From: Burkholderiales bacterium UBA6064
GTDB taxonomy: Bacteria > Pseudomonadota > Gammaproteobacteria > Burkholderiales > Burkholderiaceae_B
Assembly (NCBI GenBank): GCA_002428895.1
Contig: DIYC01000020.1
Span: forward strand, 11,022-18,074
Length of the DNA: 7,053 bases
Direction of reading: 5' to 3'
Each line of letters opens with the position of its first letter. The first letter of the stretch is position 1. Made by a program: the position numbers and the translations under genes. Under the pieces are notes generated by a model that did not search any database, was not told the origin of the DNA, and was given only the letters and a program-made list of their open reading frames with translations. Positions 6,375 through 7,053 of the stretch are shown one piece after another.

Positions 6375-7053
6375 TTATCCTCTTAATTTATAACCAGTTA
6401 CAATCAGTCGCATCGCAAATCCAGTCAAAATTATCAACGAAAACATTGCCACACCTAAACTCACATAGGGACTCATGTCGCCAACGCCAAAAAAGCCATA
6501 GCGAAAACCATCAATTAAATAAAAAAATGGGTTAGCATGCGAAATGGCCTGCCAAACGGGTGGTAAGGAATGAATTGAATAAAACACGCCTGATAAAAAG
6601 GTAGCTGGCACAATCACAAAGTTTTGAAAAGCGGCCAATTGATCAAACTTTTCAGCCCAAATACCTGCTATCACCCCCATTACACCGAGCAACGACGAGC
6701 CAATTAAAGTAAAAATTAAAAGCCATACTGGGTGCTCTACGGTTAACCCGACAAACCAGATTGTGGCGACTAAAACACCAAAACCGACCACAACACCTCG
6801 CACCATGGCAGCCGCCACATAAGCAGAAAAAAAATCAAAATGAGACAAAGGCGGCAACAAAACAAAAATCAAATTACCGGTGATTTTAGATTGAATTAAG
6901 CTGGAGGAGGAATTGGCAAATGCATTTTGCAACACAGACATCATGACCAAACCAGGTACTAAAAATGCAGCATAGCTGACCCCAGGATAGGGTTCGACTT
7001 TACCATTTAACACTTGCGTGAAAATCATTAAATACAACAAGGCCGTAACGACT
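6375..7053 (-). CDS. ABC-2 type export permease, YadH-like (5' end missing)
   Basis: Inner-membrane permease of an ABC-2 exporter. The frame is open to the right edge (first full codon 7052-7050), giving 225 residues beginning VVTALLYLMIF. By comparison with E. coli YadH about 30 N-terminal residues, the cytoplasmic lead and half of the first membrane helix, lie outside. In-frame TTG codons at 7040 and 7037 sit inside that helix and are not credible starts. Hydrophobic segments are at visible residues 1-12 (cut), 27-45, 78-103, 108-131, 143-160 and 197-217, fitting the six-helix ABC-2 plan. Family signatures are FLVPGLVMMSVLQNAFAN (30-47), FLSGVFYSIHSLPPVWQ (152-168) and NPFFYLIDGFRYGFFG (174-189). 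It needs a separate ATP-binding subunit, probably encoded just upstream beyond the edge. The substrate is unknown; its position near ibaG and murA suggests, but does not show, an envelope role. Confidence 0.93.
   Translation of the reverse strand, partial: VVTALLYLMIFTQVLNGKVEPYPGVSYAAFLVPGLVMMSVLQNAFANSSSSLIQSKITGNLIFVLLPPLSHFDFFSAYVAAAMVRGVVVGFGVLVATIWFVGLTVEHPVWLLIFTLIGSSLLGVMGVIAGIWAEKFDQLAAFQNFVIVPATFLSGVFYSIHSLPPVWQAISHANPFFYLIDGFRYGFFGVGDMSPYVSLGVAMFSLIILTGFAMRLIVTGYKLRG

Noticed and set aside
7038..7040. TTG as the start codon of the ABC-2 permease
   Set aside because: The frame continues upstream to the window edge, and the residues before TTG (VVTAL) continue the first membrane helix as in YadH-like proteins. 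The gene is cut by the edge, not started here.

Overview
The window is a tightly packed stretch of a bacterial chromosome, all on the minus strand, and fits a betaproteobacterium, probably Burkholderiales. The base composition is moderate, roughly mid-40s % GC by eye. The evidence is the gene order (ABC-2 permease, BolA/IbaG-like gene, murA, hisG, hisD, hisC, hisB, hisH, hisA), the short-form HisG, and a HisH glutaminase motif of the GVC-GEQML type that I recall from Alcaligenaceae-like proteins. Genus cannot be decided from this sequence alone.

In the direction of transcription (right to left) the layout is: an ABC-2 export permease whose start lies beyond the right edge (7053-6375); a BolA/IbaG-like protein (6340-6071); murA, the first committed step of peptidoglycan synthesis (6059-4803); then the histidine genes hisG (4806-4153), hisD (4156-2828), hisC (2831-1704), hisB (1707-1120), hisH (1123-491), and the first 150 codons of hisA (450-1), which runs off the left edge. 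All intact genes have complete reading frames with recognisable active-site residues. I saw no frameshift, mobile element, tRNA, rRNA or CRISPR array.

From murA to hisH each gene overlaps the next by exactly 4 nt (ATGA four times, GTGA once), so these six genes look translationally coupled. The only non-coding gaps are 34 nt (permease to ibaG), 11 nt (ibaG to murA) and 40 nt (hisH to hisA). There is no room for a his leader peptide, attenuator or riboswitch in front of hisG. The whole set therefore looks like one operon joining envelope genes to amino-acid synthesis, with its promoter upstream of the window or inside a coding region.

The his genes supply ATP phosphoribosyltransferase (HisG), ProFAR isomerase (HisA), the glutaminase half of IGP synthase (HisH), IGP dehydratase (HisB), the aminotransferase (HisC) and histidinol dehydrogenase (HisD). 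HisF, HisI, HisE, the regulatory subunit HisZ and a histidinol-phosphate phosphatase are needed but not present here; hisF/I/E probably follow beyond the left edge. The region is mostly ordinary housekeeping sequence. The points worth a second look are the unbroken chain of 4-nt overlaps, the corrected GTG start of hisH, and the partner proteins the pathway must obtain from elsewhere. I found no support for a new biological system.
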